Assembly (NCBI GenBank): GCA_038030265.1
Contig: CM075939.1
Location: forward strand, 43,071,253-43,135,252
Length of the DNA stretch: 64,000 nucleotides
From: Corythucha ciliata
Taxonomy: Eukaryota > Arthropoda > Insecta > Hemiptera > Tingidae
Direction: 5' to 3'
The translations under genes were made by a program, and so were the position numbers. The notes below the pieces were generated by a model that was not told the origin of the DNA, did not search any database, and worked only from the letters and a program-made list of their open reading frames with translations. This document shows positions 44,330 to 56,209 of the stretch, one piece after another (the stretch's first letter is position 1; each line of letters opens with the position of its first letter).

Positions 44330-45440
44330 TTTTTTCCCCCCGATTTTACTCGTGAATGAGTACTGTCTTTAGCCTCGAATTGACGTTTTCCTTAATTTTA
44401 GCTGAAACTGAGTACTTTTTCTCAATTCTAACTCAAACTAGCCCATTTTCTTCATTTTAGCCGGAAAAGATCTAAAAAAAACCGTGAAATAACGCATTTT
44501 TGATACACTATTTCAATTACGGCCAGCCTAACTGCAAATTGGTGCGGTCTGTCAGTTTCAGCCGCAAAAAAAACAAAAAAAAAACAGTTTTTCCTCAATT
44601 TAACATGTGGATGAACGCTATTTTTCAATTTTAGCCACGAGAATTCCACCAATCAACAACGAACCGTGACAATTTCGCCAATTCGTTTTCCCTGAATTCT
44701 AGCCGCAAATTAGTGCTTTTTCCTAATTCTGCCTTGAGCAATTTTTTCCCCCTTCAAATTTTAGCAGTGAAAAGGTTCACATAATCCGCGTGAGAGCGAA
44801 TTTCATTAATTTTGACCCCTCAATTTCACGGGCTAACGAACAATTTTCTGTAATTTTAGCCGTGAATAACCACTTTTTTCAAAAATGTATGCGCTAAGTC
44901 ACGCTCTTTCTCAATTTTACCCGCAAACTTGCAGTATATGTATAAAAACGGTCAATTAGCTCTTTCTCGCAATGTTTACCGATGTTTGAGAAACCATGAA
45001 CTGGCGCCTTCTCTCAATTTTACCTGCGTGAATGAGCTCCATTACTCAATTTTAGCCGTGAATTGGCGCTTTTCCTCAATTCCAGCCGCAAATGAGTGAT
45101 TTTTCTCGATTCTACATTGAACGAGCAATTTATTTTGTCAATTTTAGCTGTGAAAAGAGTTCTATAAACCGTGAATTAGCGCATTTTCTTAATCCCGCCC
45201 CGGACTTTGCGTCGCGAAATCGCAAATTGGCGTGTTTTCTCAATTTCAACCGCGAATAACGAGATTTATTTCTCAAGTTTAACGTGAACCAGCGCTATTT
45301 CTCAATTTTAGCCGTGAATGGGTGTTTTTCCTCAGTCTTAGCCGCAAAATGTCCTTTTCTAGATTTCATCCGCGAACGTGAACTTTTTCTCTAGACACAA
45401 CTGTGGATCCGTGCCTAGCTGGCTGCCCACCCCTTGATCG
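44330..45440 (+). repeat. Family A array, + orientation
   Basis: Thirty or more units including the near-consensus run TTTCTCAATTTTAGCCGTG at 45298. It ends in GGCTGGCTACGCCCCTGG at 45436, after which two A(-) units follow, so two arrays abut at such a terminus. Confidence 0.75.
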
Positions 45441-45589
45441 CGGGCTGGCTACGCCCCTGGCTAATTCATGGCTGAAATGAGGAAAAATCGCTAATTAGCG
45501 GCTAAAATTAGGACAATCCTGGAAAATGAGGAACCCGAGACGACAGGGCCCAAAGTATTGACGAATGGTCACAAACAGCGTTTTTTTAA

Positions 45590-46007
45590 GTGATGTGCTC
45601 TTGCGAGACCAAGACCAAGGCGGAGCCCGTGTGGTTTAAAGTGAGAAAAATGCATGTCGATATTTACGTTAAAAGTAGCCATATTGGCTTTGTACTTTTC
45701 TCATATAAATAGAAAAATCTCGATGAATTACTTGGTTGGTAGTGGGGAGGGGGTGTAACGTTGATGCTGTTCGCAAACCATGCTACAAAACAGGTAATGC
45801 CGGAAAGAAACAAACAAGATTGGTGATAAAAGGCGAGAATAACGAAATTATTTCATGATTCAGGGTCAAAGGAACGATTTTTCTTGGGTTTCAATTGGGT
45901 GAAACAGATGTTGGTGGTCTCGCAAGACTGGTCTTGGACTTGCATGCAAGACCAAGACCAAGACTACCGTGGTCTTATGAGACCGGCCCGGTCTTGCTCA
46001 TTGCTAT
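45590..46007. mobile_element. Element with CAAGACC-packed ends, inserted in family A
   Basis: Left end AGTGATGTGCTCTTGCGAGA with CCAAGACCAAGG, and right end GGTCTTGCTCATTGCT, are diverged inverted copies. The right subterminal part (45918-46000) repeats GGTCTTG and CAAGACC words. It matches the 24.6-kb element in motif and ends. Family A sequence resumes right after it (46010). Confidence 0.6.
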
Positions 46008-46009
46008 TC

Positions 46010-46310
46010 TTAATCTTGACCGCGAATTGGCGTTTTCTCACGTCTCAATTCGCATTGCACTTTTACTCAATTTTAGCCGCGATTTGTGCTATATTTATGT
46101 CTTAATTTCAGCTACGAACGAGCGTTACGAGTTAGCGTTTTTTCTTAATTTTAGCTATAAATTCACCTCTTTTTTGGCAGCACATAAAATGTGCCTTATT
46201 TCAATTCTAGCCTCTATAATTCGTGTTTTGTCCTCACTTCAGCTATGAACCAGCGCCTTTTCTCAATTTTATCTATGAATTGGCGTTTTTCTTAACTTTA
46301 TCTCTTTAAA
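46010..46310 (+). repeat. Family A array, + orientation
   Basis: About ten units (CTCAATTTTAGCCGCG, GAATTGGCGTTTTTC), interrupted on the left by the CAAGACC element. Confidence 0.65.
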
Positions 46311-46455
46311 CGACTCTGTGAAAATTGTAAATTTGAAATTGAATTTGATTTGTGAAATTAGTGAATTAATTAAATCATGCATAAGTCCGTAGCCGTAGGA
46401 GCCTACAGACTTATGCATGATTTAACCACCAACCATTGTAGTTTAAGCGACTCTA
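46309..46455. repeat. Hairpin element in flanking CGACTCT words
   Basis: AAATCATGCATAAGTC and its complement GACTTATGCATGATTT (46370-46424) form a strong hairpin. CGACTCT occurs on both sides (46310 and 46449). Likely a small MITE; its boundaries are uncertain. Confidence 0.45.
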
Positions 46456-46679
46456 CTTAAAAAAGTGAATTAATTGAATTTAGAAGCCATTTCTTCGGTG
46501 GAGCGCCTGTTTCTCGGGCGAAATTGCAATATTTTTTGTTTTTGCTGAGCAAAACGTTCAGTTTTAATGCTAATCAGTCAGTTTGAATTGAAGGGGAAGC
46601 CGAGTTTGAAGAAGGGGGAGTCGGGTCAGCTGCCCAGTGCCCATCCTTGCCCTATACGCCTTTTGTAATCGAAGATGAA

Positions 46680-48215
46680 ATTTAGTAAACGCCAATCCGT
46701 GGTTTCTGGAGGCAACTACGTGGTTAAATGTCAAGAAAACCGTTCATTTTCGGATAAAATTGAGAAAAAAAACAATTTTCAAAGTCCAAATTTGAGCGAT
46801 TTTCTCTGGAAAAATGTGAAAAATCGTGAATTCGAAGCTGAAATTCATCAGAAACATGATGAAAAGTGCAAATTAGCGGCTAAAATGAGGACGAACAGTA
46901 ATTCTCGGCGAAAATTGAGAAAAATCTTGAATTCAATCAATGCTACAATTTGAAAAAAACTCGTTAATTCTGACGAATCAAATTGAGAGAAAGCGCTAAT
47001 TAGCGCCTAAAATTAGGACAAAAGCTAACGCCACTTTGTAGCTTCTCAATGATACTTTGAGCCTATAAAACTGAGAAAATGCGCTAGTTTGTATATACCT
47101 AAAAGTGGAAAAGAAAAAGTGAACTGTAAGGGGAAGTGTGAATTGTAAAAAATATTAATAATTTACGGCTTAAATTGAGGACAACGCAAACTCGTGTCTA
47201 AAATTGAGAAAAATCGACACTGCATAATAATGAAAACGCTAATTCGCTGCTAAAACTGAAAAGAAGCTGGAACTCGCGGCTGAAATTGAGAGAAATTGAT
47301 TTTCTTGCTAATTCCTAAAAAATGGTAAAACCGCGAATTGGCTGCTAAAATTGAGACAAAGGGCTAATTCGTGACTAAAATTGAGGAAAATCGTTGATTC
47401 GTGGATGAAGTGTAGTAAAAGCTTAAATTGTGGAAATTTCCAATTTGGCGGCTCAAATTGAAAATGCGCCAATTCACGGGTCTGAAAGCAACAAGTTATG
47501 TCTGAAATTGAGAAAATGTGCCAATTCATGACTACATGTGGAAAAAAAGCGGCTAATTCGCGGCTAAAATCGTTATTTTTGTGACTAATATTGGGAAAAG
47601 CGCTCATTCGAGGGTAAATTTTCAAATAGCGCTGCTAGAATTGAGAAAATCGTCAATTTACGCCTTAAATTGAGCATACGGACTAATTGGTGGATAAAGT
47701 GTAGAAATAGCGCTAATTCATGGCTATAAGGAACAATTTATGCTTTTAATACGAGTGGAAATTATGTTATTCTTGTTTTCCGCCCCAGGCCCCGGTAGGT
47801 GCAGGTCGGCCAGTGGTGACAGGAGGAGCAGACCACCCAAGGCTACCGATCAACGGTGGCCCGCGTAAAGCTTAAATATGGAAACATTTTGGATTTTAAG
47901 GGTGTTTAGCATTAATTCACGACTAAAATTTAGACAGCCCACTCATTTCCCGCAGAAATTGAAAATTCCGCGTTTAAAGTGTGCGAAAAAAGCACCAATT
48001 CGCGGTTAAAATTTAAAATAAAGCGATGATTATCAGGAAAAATTGAGAAAAACTCCAATTCGCGTATGAAACGCAGAAAAGTCGCTAATTATTAGCGACT
48101 ACAATGAGGACAAACGGTATAATCACGGCACAATTCGAAAAAAAAAATCAAAGTTATGAGAAAAATAGCGGATGAAATTGAGAAAAATCGCTCATTTGCG
48201 GCTAAAATTGAGGAA
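46680..48215 (-). repeat. Long family A array, - orientation
   Basis: More than 40 units of GCTAATTCGCGGC and TAAAATTGAGAAAA type. A short non-array insert at about 47765-47870 includes CGCCCCAGGCCCCGGTAGGT, resembling 39880-39900. It passes directly into a B(+) array. Confidence 0.75.
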
Positions 48216-48219
48216 GTGG

Positions 48220-49572
48220 CAAATAGGTGTGAATAGCATTGTTTGGCGATTTTTTGGTGCATGCAGATAGCCATTTTAAAGGTCATTAACACTATCTGCA
48301 GCCTCTGTACAGGGTGCAAATGATCAGTTTGGCCATTTTTAGAGCGTGAAGCGTGAATTGCCAGTACCTATAAGAGAACGCCATTTTAAGGGCGTGAATA
48401 CGAATAGTCAGTTTTGCTATTTTTAGGGCTCGAATTGTGCGAATTTAGACATTTTCAAAGGCGTGAAGGCTCAGTTTGGCCATTTTCAGGGCAGGCCTTT
48501 TCATGGCGCGAATCGTCAGTTTAACTCGGTATTTATTTATAGGCCAAAGGCCACACTATGAAGTCATTTTTGTCAATTTTAGAACGTGAATAGCCGCAGT
48601 TTGGCCATTTTCACGGGGCGCTATAACTGTCGGTTTGACCATATCCAGGGTTTTAATAGTCACTAGTTAAGTTAGTGCGATATTTTCAGGGCACGAATCG
48701 ACAGTTTTGCAATTTTAGGATCCGAACGGTCTTTTTTGCTGTTTTAAAGCGGGAATGGCCAATTTAATCATTTCCCAGGTGCGAATGGTCCGTTGGGCCA
48801 TATGTGGGGCAGGAATCGTAGTCAAGGCACACATTATATTGTCAGTTTAGCTTTACTATAGTGCACACTATAACGTCATTTTTGCCGTTTTTATGACTTG
48901 AATACCCAATTTGGCCATTTTTAGGGTGCATAGAGACAGTTTTGCTATTTTTATGACGTCAGTACAGTACGGCAAGCCAATAAAGGCAAGAACGCCGGTC
49001 AGTTTAGCCACTTTTGTTGCGCGAATGGTTGATTTTTTTATATCTGGGAGCAGGAATCACAGCTGGTCAGACGTTTTCAGGCCGCACATTGTCTGTTAAT
49101 CTATTTTTAAGGCTCTAAAAGTCAGTTCGGACTGATTTAGAGCGGGCTGGGCGTGAATATAATCAGTTTAGCCGTTATTAGGGCGCAAATAGTCCGTCAA
49201 TTCAAGACGCGAATAGTCATTTCGGTCATTTTTGGCACGCTTAACGTCATAATAGCCATTTTCATGGCTCGAGAGAATCATAAACTTTCGTGAATTTCCA
49301 GGGCCCATCGAGTATTTGGTTTAGCCATCTTTAGGTCGCGTACTGAAGTCAGTTTGGCTATTTTAATAGGGCACAAATGACGTCACGTGCACGACACAAA
49401 TAGGCAGTTTTGCTATTTTGGGACGCGAGTACAAAGTCAGCCTAGCCGTTTTCATGGTGGGAATATCTGCAGTTTAGCTATTTTTAGGCAACGAATGGCT
49501 GTCAAGCCATTTTGAGTAGATCAAAGCACGCAATATTATCTCAAGACCCTTCCTCGAGCAAATCCTGAATGT
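48220..49572 (+). repeat. Family B array, + orientation
   Basis: Forty or so units of AGTTTGGCCATTTTTAGGG and GCGAATAGTC type, closing with the conserved B terminus (GCTGTCAAGCCATTTTGAGT and GCAAATCCTGAATGT at 49559). Confidence 0.75.
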
Positions 49573-49930
49573 GCGCCTGGACCAGTGGCCCAGTTGACGT
49601 CGCAGTTTTCTGCCCCAAGCTATGTGAACCCTGGCAAATAGTACAGCCGCGCATCAAAAAATGCGAGTATCTAGCTACTCGCCTCAATCGGAAATCATTC
49701 AGGGCTTAGGTCAGGGGAAACTCTCAAGGTTCTCGGGGAAATTGTCTCCCGAACATCGTATTCGATTTACCTGGGAAGGACCTATTTAACATATACGCTT
49801 TTTTCGGATCAAACAGACCGACGTGGTGTCAGATTGACACATTCATGGCGTGGGAATGTTTCTCGGGACAAAAATCAGCAGTTTCATAGTCCCTGTGAGC
49901 TCGATTTGCAGTAATCAAGCCAATATGATG
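49572..49930. other. No gene recognised
   Basis: Non-array flank after the B terminus; no supported features. Confidence 0.35.
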
Positions 49931-50420
49931 TAGGTACAATCAAAGATGCGGGGGGGGGGTATGTTCCGGAGAGAACCAACTTCACGAGAATGGGTCTTCA
50001 AGAAACCGATTTCGTGGGGTTTAATCGTTGAAAAAAACAGTCTTGAGGGTTCGGCTCTGTAGAAAACAAAGTCATGAGCTTGGCTTATACATGAAAAACA
50101 CAAACTTTGAGGATCCGGCTTTTCCAAAAACCACTTTCACGGGTTTAACTCCCTCGAAACCCCTTATTACGAGGATTGACTCTGAGTAGAACCAACTTCA
50201 CAGGTTTTTCCCTTCAATCAACCAATCTCAAGGGCTTTTGTCGTTCAAAAAACCAATCTTGAGGGTCAAACAACAGAATTCGCGGAACTTGGCATACTCA
50301 AAATACCCATTTTGCGGGTTATTTGGCTCAATAAAAAACAATTTTACGCGGATTCGGCTCCCCGTAATAACAATTTTTCCTCCTTTGGTTAATCAAAAGA
50401 CCTCAATCCCGTGAGGCTGA
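49930..50420 (+). repeat. Family D array, clearest copy
   Basis: About 14 units with 30-31 bp steps. Examples are GGGTTCGGCTCTGTAGAAAA, GGATCCGGCTTTTCCAAAAA and GGTTTAACTCCCTCGAAA, each followed by a CTTTCACGG or TCTTGAGG word. Confidence 0.6.
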
Positions 50421-50955
50421 CTCTGTCAAATTCTTCCAGCGTTCCACACTTGGCGTGTGGAGGGACGGAGCGTGTTTGCGTGGAACACTGACCGGTTCGG
50501 TGCGGATGCTATCCGCAGCTTCTGGCACGCTCTGTCCAGTTCTTAGACTGTTTTGCCTCCAAAGAGAGCCATGGCATCGCCAAGACTCAGCTTTCGGTCA
50601 GCTTCATTGTAGTTTTTACGCCTCCTCAACTAACTGGCAGCCATTATACTGTTATAGAAAGCTCTTGGGGGTGCCCTAGTCTGCAAATGGACCAATTTGT
50701 GCGGTTATGATGCCTCTTGGTAGACCTGAAGCCACAATTTCTTTCACGGAGCACCTGACAACTGGCACTGTGCATAGTTGAATAGATGTGGAGTGTTTTG
50801 TACCGGTGGTGCGCAAAAGGACTCTTTCTATCTCAACTGTGCACGATTCTTTAACATAGTCACGTTAAACATAAATAAAAGCTTCAGCCGACTGATGCCC
50901 CATTTCATGTGATGCCCGGGGTGAGCCGTCCCACCGCCCCCCATACGCTACGCCA
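50420..50955. other. GC-richer stretch, no gene recognised
   Basis: Sequence at 50450-50780 is richer in GC and less repetitive. A 74-codon frame (50455-50679) is unrecognised. It ends in a C-rich run and ACGCTACGCCACTGCC at 50943, an array-edge motif. Confidence 0.35.
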
Positions 50956-51380
50956 CTGCCGAAACTTGCAGTTCTGAAAGTTTTTATAACACAAAATGTA
51001 GCAATTTCACGGTTACTAGGCTCAAATGTTTGTAATTCAGCGACTTATTGACCATAAAATGTGTTTATTGTCCGACTTATCTTCTAAGTCATTCATATAA
51101 CACGTACAATCGCGTTCAAAGGCAAAAACATTGTTTTTCAATATTGCTGTTTTCCCCCCCTGAATAGTGAATTCGTGTATGTTTATCCTCGCAAACACGC
51201 AGTTTCGCGATTATTTTGCCCCGAAACGATAATACCTGTTCGAATATTATAATATCCATGCGTGTTTAAACTCTTTGGCCTCCACTCACCATTTTTGCAG
51301 CAATTGAGCCACGAAACTGGTAATTTCATCGGTTTTTAGTTCTGAATCTTTGCAGTTTTCTTCTTCAATGATTAATAAGT
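50955..51380 (+). repeat. Family C array
   Basis: Degenerate C units (CGAAACTTGCAGTTCTG, AAACACGCAGTTTCGCG) starting right after the CGCCACTGCC terminus. Confidence 0.5.
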
Positions 51381-54380
51381 CATGATGTGATGGGGGGTGA
51401 GGGCAATATTGTCAGTTTCAAAGTGACTTTGTCAGTAGAACCAAAGCATAAATACAGCTTTACCAAAAAATATGGTCGTGACTCGAGCAAGTATTAAAAA
51501 ATGACCCTGGCGAAGAGATGGCTGCGGAAAAATGAAAAGAAAGCAATTATGAAAAAGGCTGAAGTCGAGAGTAATTAAATTAAAATCTTTTTATACCTCT
51601 ACACCGGTAGGAAATTACTCAATTTCCTTGGCTCCAATTCACTTTTTTCTTTCTTCTGTTTTGCCTTAGCTCTTTATACTTAAAGTTGAAATTGGACGTA
51701 ATTTTAACCTGACACTAAACCGCAGTTTGTTCTTTTTATTTAATCTCACTTGCGTAATTAGTTCTTCCTCGATTTAGTGTTATGTAAATTGAAAAAAGTT
51801 GGGTTTTTTCGTTGTTCCCTTTGAAAAATTGATTTAGGACAGTGTTTCCATCTTTGTTATACTTTGCCTTCAGTCCTAAATGCGACCAATTTTCTCGTCA
51901 AATATTTTGACAGTTTTTATCGAGGTTTTCATTTCCTTTTAACAACTTCTCCCGGAACTGTGGGTCGACGACATAGGGCAGGGTGTGCACCTACGAGGCT
52001 TCCCACCTGATAACAGTTGCTTTGTGTTACTCAAGGAAGGCATTCATCTTGATGTTTCTTGGCTAAATGGGAAGATAATAGAGAGCTGGAAATTGAAACA
52101 TGTTTGAGCGAGCAGGCAATATTGACTTCAGTAGCTCGGTAATTATATTAGAATTCGTGGGACGAAGTAAAATATAAAGTAAATCGAAGAGAGACGGGGA
52201 TTAGAGAGATTCCTGATGTAGTTCAACTACGCGTTATTTACTGTCAAATCTTAAATTAAGAGGGCAGGCAATTAACGAAGGGGCGTGAGCTGTGAATAGT
52301 CCCAGAAAGCGTCTGAGAGCAAGGCGAGGAATTTTGTCTTCCTAAATTACTGAAAATTTTCATTTATTACAAAGCACTTTAGCATATCCCCGAAGAGCCA
52401 TTACTATAGGATTATGAAGAACGTGCAAAATTGATATCGATGACCCTGATTCCCTAATGAGAATTCCAGTTTACTTATTAATCGTTCAGAGTACGCACAG
52501 TATTTCATTTCAGAACACGCACTTAAAAGCTCGAAACATCGATCACTACGCCTGCGGAATAAGCTTATTTTGTTCAAATTTTATAAATTACTTATTGAAA
52601 GAGGAATGAGCACGTTTTGCGACGAGGGAATGGGATTGGATAAATATTAGAAATTGAAAATGAAAGGAACCAAGCTCCTATAGCAGTTCGTTTCCAGAAT
52701 TGAATACTTGCAATCATTCTGTTATTTCAGAGGCATAACGGCTGTGCTTGATTGAAGTTTGGACGGAAGTTGAGAACAATTTGCTTATTTAAACCTTTGG
52801 ATTGAACAGGGTAAACACAATTATTGAGTGTACTTTTTTTTTTTTTTTTTTTTTTTCATGCGTAAGCTCACTTAGGCCCTGCTTTATTCCGTCGATATAG
52901 GGGGAGTGTTCGATGGAATGGTAATCCCGCCCAACCTCACCCCACCATTGGAACGAAATGGACTCGACTATAATGGCTAAGTTTCTCGTGCGAGCATATA
53001 TAGCCAAAGCGGATTTTCCGTTTTAACAGGAAAACTGCAAGGACTCACTTTGCAATGAGCGCATCTGGTTCCGTTCATCTTAAATTCAAGCTCACGAGGA
53101 AAATCCAGGGGGACAAAACAGCCAAAACGACAGGAAATTCATCACCACCGTTGACTTAAACCACTTTCATGTTATACTGCTTCCGCACTACATAGCAAAA
53201 CACTCTCAATTAAAATAATTTAGTAGTGTAAAGCACTACAACCTCGCATCGTGTCTTCAGTGGAAAGTTTTGTCAGCTCGAGTTTGTTGTAGACATCGTC
53301 TCTCTTCTCTTAACGCTTTGGGCATGGGAAGAGAAGTGAGGAAAACAATGAAAATAAGAGCCTTCGCGACTCAGTAGCACATGAAAAATGAGATAAATAA
53401 AGCTCTCCCGTGTGGATTTCGTTCACGGTTCATACATATTTTAAGCTTTATTGTTACACTTGCCTACGTGGTGCAGGAAAAATACCCTCAGGGGCGGTTC
53501 ATAAACGGCTTGTGTGATAGTCAAAACTGAGAGGTCTCGGTGAAAAAAAAAAGGAAGTTACGGTTACGTTGGGCCGACGCCTATTTCGAAGGATCTTTAT
53601 TTAAATTGGGTCATTCTTTGGGTTTCGAAGCGCTATAAAATTGTATTACGATATGGTCGTAAATGCCGCAACATCAACACTTTCAATGGCTTTGGATTTT
53701 TCGCCTTTCTGTGGGTTACCAAGGCTGTTTACAACTTTATTTTCCGATTCCTAATTCCCTGAAAAAAACCTCAAGAATTTGAACGTAAAAACGTTCCTGG
53801 AATGGTTCACTAAACTCTTCTCACACGCACACATTTATTTTCTCTTTCTCGCGGGGGGCTGGCCGGGGGTGAGGGGTGAATGAGAATAAACGACCTAAAT
53901 GCCTGATCGCTCCTGGAATTGGCGAGTAAAGATTTATTGCTTGAACAGGATTTTGTGGGCGGAAACGTATGTATAAAGTCTTCTTATTTCAAATATACTG
54001 AAAAGGGGAATTTGTACCAATTGTGGTTTTTCTTGGAATCGCCGAAGCTCTGCAGCTCGTGATCATTGGTGTAAGTGGATTAGAGGGTTCCGATTCGACC
54101 ACATCACAGCTTACAACAGACCATGAGGGGGGGGGGGTGAGAGTTCAAGAGTGATTTCAAAATGTGAAACGGAGGTTTTCCAATAGGAAGCCGTTTTAAT
54201 CAGCCTCCCCCACCTCCAATGGTATATTTAAACAAGAGCGTATCCGCTGCATACTGATAATTTACGCGTGTATATGCGGATTTCATAGCATTTTATATCT
54301 GTCAGATAAGGGTGAAGCAAGCTGTTTTGGTGATGCGCCAAATTATAGTCAACAAACACACTTATGTATAATTCCAAAGC
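51380..54380. other. Non-array stretch, no gene recognised
   Basis: Three kilobases of AT-rich, unique-looking DNA with one 23-base T run (52834-52856) and a G run at 54127. No coding exon with a recognisable domain was found. Together with 29-31.7 kb and 60.9-63.3 kb this is the best candidate for ancestral host sequence. Confidence 0.4.
52834..52856. repeat. 23-base poly(T) tract
   Basis: Uninterrupted T run in otherwise unique-looking sequence; possibly a retroposon tail, with no further support. Confidence 0.7.
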
Positions 54381-54384
54381 AATA

Positions 54385-54460
54385 CTTAGTCTCTCCACAG
54401 TTTATTCTCGTCACCAAAATCGATTTTCAACCCTCACCGGGTCATCATCAGCGGTACAAT
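54385..54460 (-). mobile_element. Single Penelope-like tail
   Basis: On the - strand: CTGATGATGACCCGGTGAGG, GTTGAAAATCG, GACGAGAATAAACTGTGG and GAGAGACT, in the same order as the right arm at 8916-8985. Only one copy is seen here. Confidence 0.5.
54409..54451 (-). ncRNA. Hammerhead-like remnant
   Basis: CTGATGA followed by an ACCC/GGGT hairpin, GAAA and a self-complementary AAAATCGATTTT stem. The base after that stem is G, which hammerheads do not tolerate at the cleavage position, so it is probably inactive. Confidence 0.25.
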
Positions 54461-55039
54461 ATTTCACAAATGAACTTTAAACATTTTTCTCCGTTTTTTG
54501 TGCGGATACACACTAGTCACAACCACTGTGAAACGACTACACTTATCTATGCTAACATTTTATAACGTATACCTCTCTTCCTCTTCCTCATCAGCGAAGG
54601 AACATTCTCCATCAACATTCAGGGCTTGAATTGTCTCTCTGTTTTACGATGGAAGTTATTTTATTGTACGCTCTGGCTTAATTAATTCTCAATCAGAAAA
54701 GTTTTAACGAGTTTATTCAATAGCCTGAAGGACTATCTTATTCTTTTTCTTTTTTGTCTCTCAATTTATCTTCGCTGATGGTTTTGTCGTTTACATTTCT
54801 TACAGTTCGAGCATTTTCTAAATGTGACATGATCTCAAGATTGTCGCTTCCCTAATTTTTAGAATTAAGCCGTCGTAATTTTTGCAATAGCCCAGTCGTA
54901 GACATTTTGTAGAGAACGAGCGACTCATTGGAACTCCGCTCTCAGAAAGGAACCGGTCCCTTGTCCATATCATTTCTGACAATTGAAGGAAAATATTTCT
55001 GAGCTTTTCTGAGGGCACTGAATGCCCACACGAAGGTTC

Positions 55040-55280
55040 TCCCAGAAAACCAAATTTCTTGGGTTTGGCTCTTTCTACTTTGGCTCTTTGTGTGGGTCAA
55101 ACCCACGAAATTGTTCTTCAAAATGAGCAAGCACCGCGGAATTTTTAATTTTAAAGATGCAAAATCAGTTAAGAAGCAGGTTTTTTTTTTTCAAAAAGCA
55201 CCAAACCAACAAAATTGGCTGAAAATTTGGAGTTTGAAAGAGTCAAACCGACCAGGGCGTAGCCAGCCCTTGACGCCGGA
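55040..55280 (+). repeat. Family D fragment
   Basis: GAAAACCAAATTTCTTGGG, GGGTCAAACCCACGAAATTG and similar units, ending in ACCAGGGCGTAGCCAGCC at 55252, an array-edge motif. Confidence 0.5.
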
Positions 55281-55559
55281 GTGGGCAGAATAATCGTCAG
55301 ATGCTCTAGGGACTCCAGCAAAGAACTGGTAGTTCATTAAATCTGTGAAGCAGGCGCAATAAATCGTCAAATTCTTCCTCGGAAACTGAGTTTTCACACA
55401 CTAAAAGTCGTAGTGCATCAAAAACTAACATCTTTGTTGAGAAACTATCGGTTTTAGCCTTCTATTACTGATTTTCTATCCAAAAACGTTTACAATGTTT
55501 TCCCCGGAAATTGACACTTAGTAGAAAAGGAGCTTGCCACTCAATACGGTGTCCGACTT

Positions 55560-56180
55560 TTCATCAAAGTTTTGTCTGAGAGACGTGAATATAACATTTC
55601 TTGACAAAAAATATCGATTTTAAGTCAGAACTGACGTTTCTTAAACCTAAAACTGAAGATTTGATTACATAACTGAATATTTTACTTCAAAACTGACGAT
55701 TTTACGCCAAAGCCGAAGTGTTTATACGCCTAAACTAAAGATTTCACAGCACAGGGCTGTACTCCCAAAAAACTGATGATTTCACTCTAAAATTGATGAA
55801 AAACGAATGATCTTACCAAAACCAAACACTCTGCATTAAAGACTGCCGATTTTATCCCTCAAGTGGTGATTTCACTCAAAAAACGTACAATTTCTCGTCA
55901 TAGCTGGCGTGTAACCCCCCCCCCCCCCCGCCTCACATAATGAAGATGTCACCACAAAAACTGGCGATTTTAACGTAACGCATGCAACACGGTACACAAG
56001 TGTAGTGGAGCGTCCTCTCCATAAAAATATGTTTCAATTCAGAGAGGGAGGGGTGGAAAAACTTACACCACACGAGTGTACTGCATTGAATGGAAAACGC
56101 CATAAATTTTTCTGTTTCATTTTAAAAATGAATATTTTACACCCGAAATGACGATTTCCCCCAAAATTAGATAATTTACT
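55560..56180 (+). repeat. Family E ~21-bp repeat array
   Basis: Units AAACTGACGATTTTACGCCAA and neighbours step by about 21 bp (55640-55760), continuing more loosely to 56180. A run of 15 C at 55915-55929 interrupts it. It is the only family with a two-turn rather than three-turn period. Confidence 0.55.
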
Positions 56181-56209
56181 CCAAAACTCCATCTGTAGCC
56201 TCTGTAAGG

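Noticed and set aside
46680..48215. Centromeric satellite
   Set aside because: Unit divergence, frequent orientation changes and interspersion with other families do not fit a homogeneous centromeric array.
50455..50679. GC-richer frame that looked gene-like
   Set aside because: Short, no domain, and bounded by a D array and an array-edge motif; codon pattern is not convincing.
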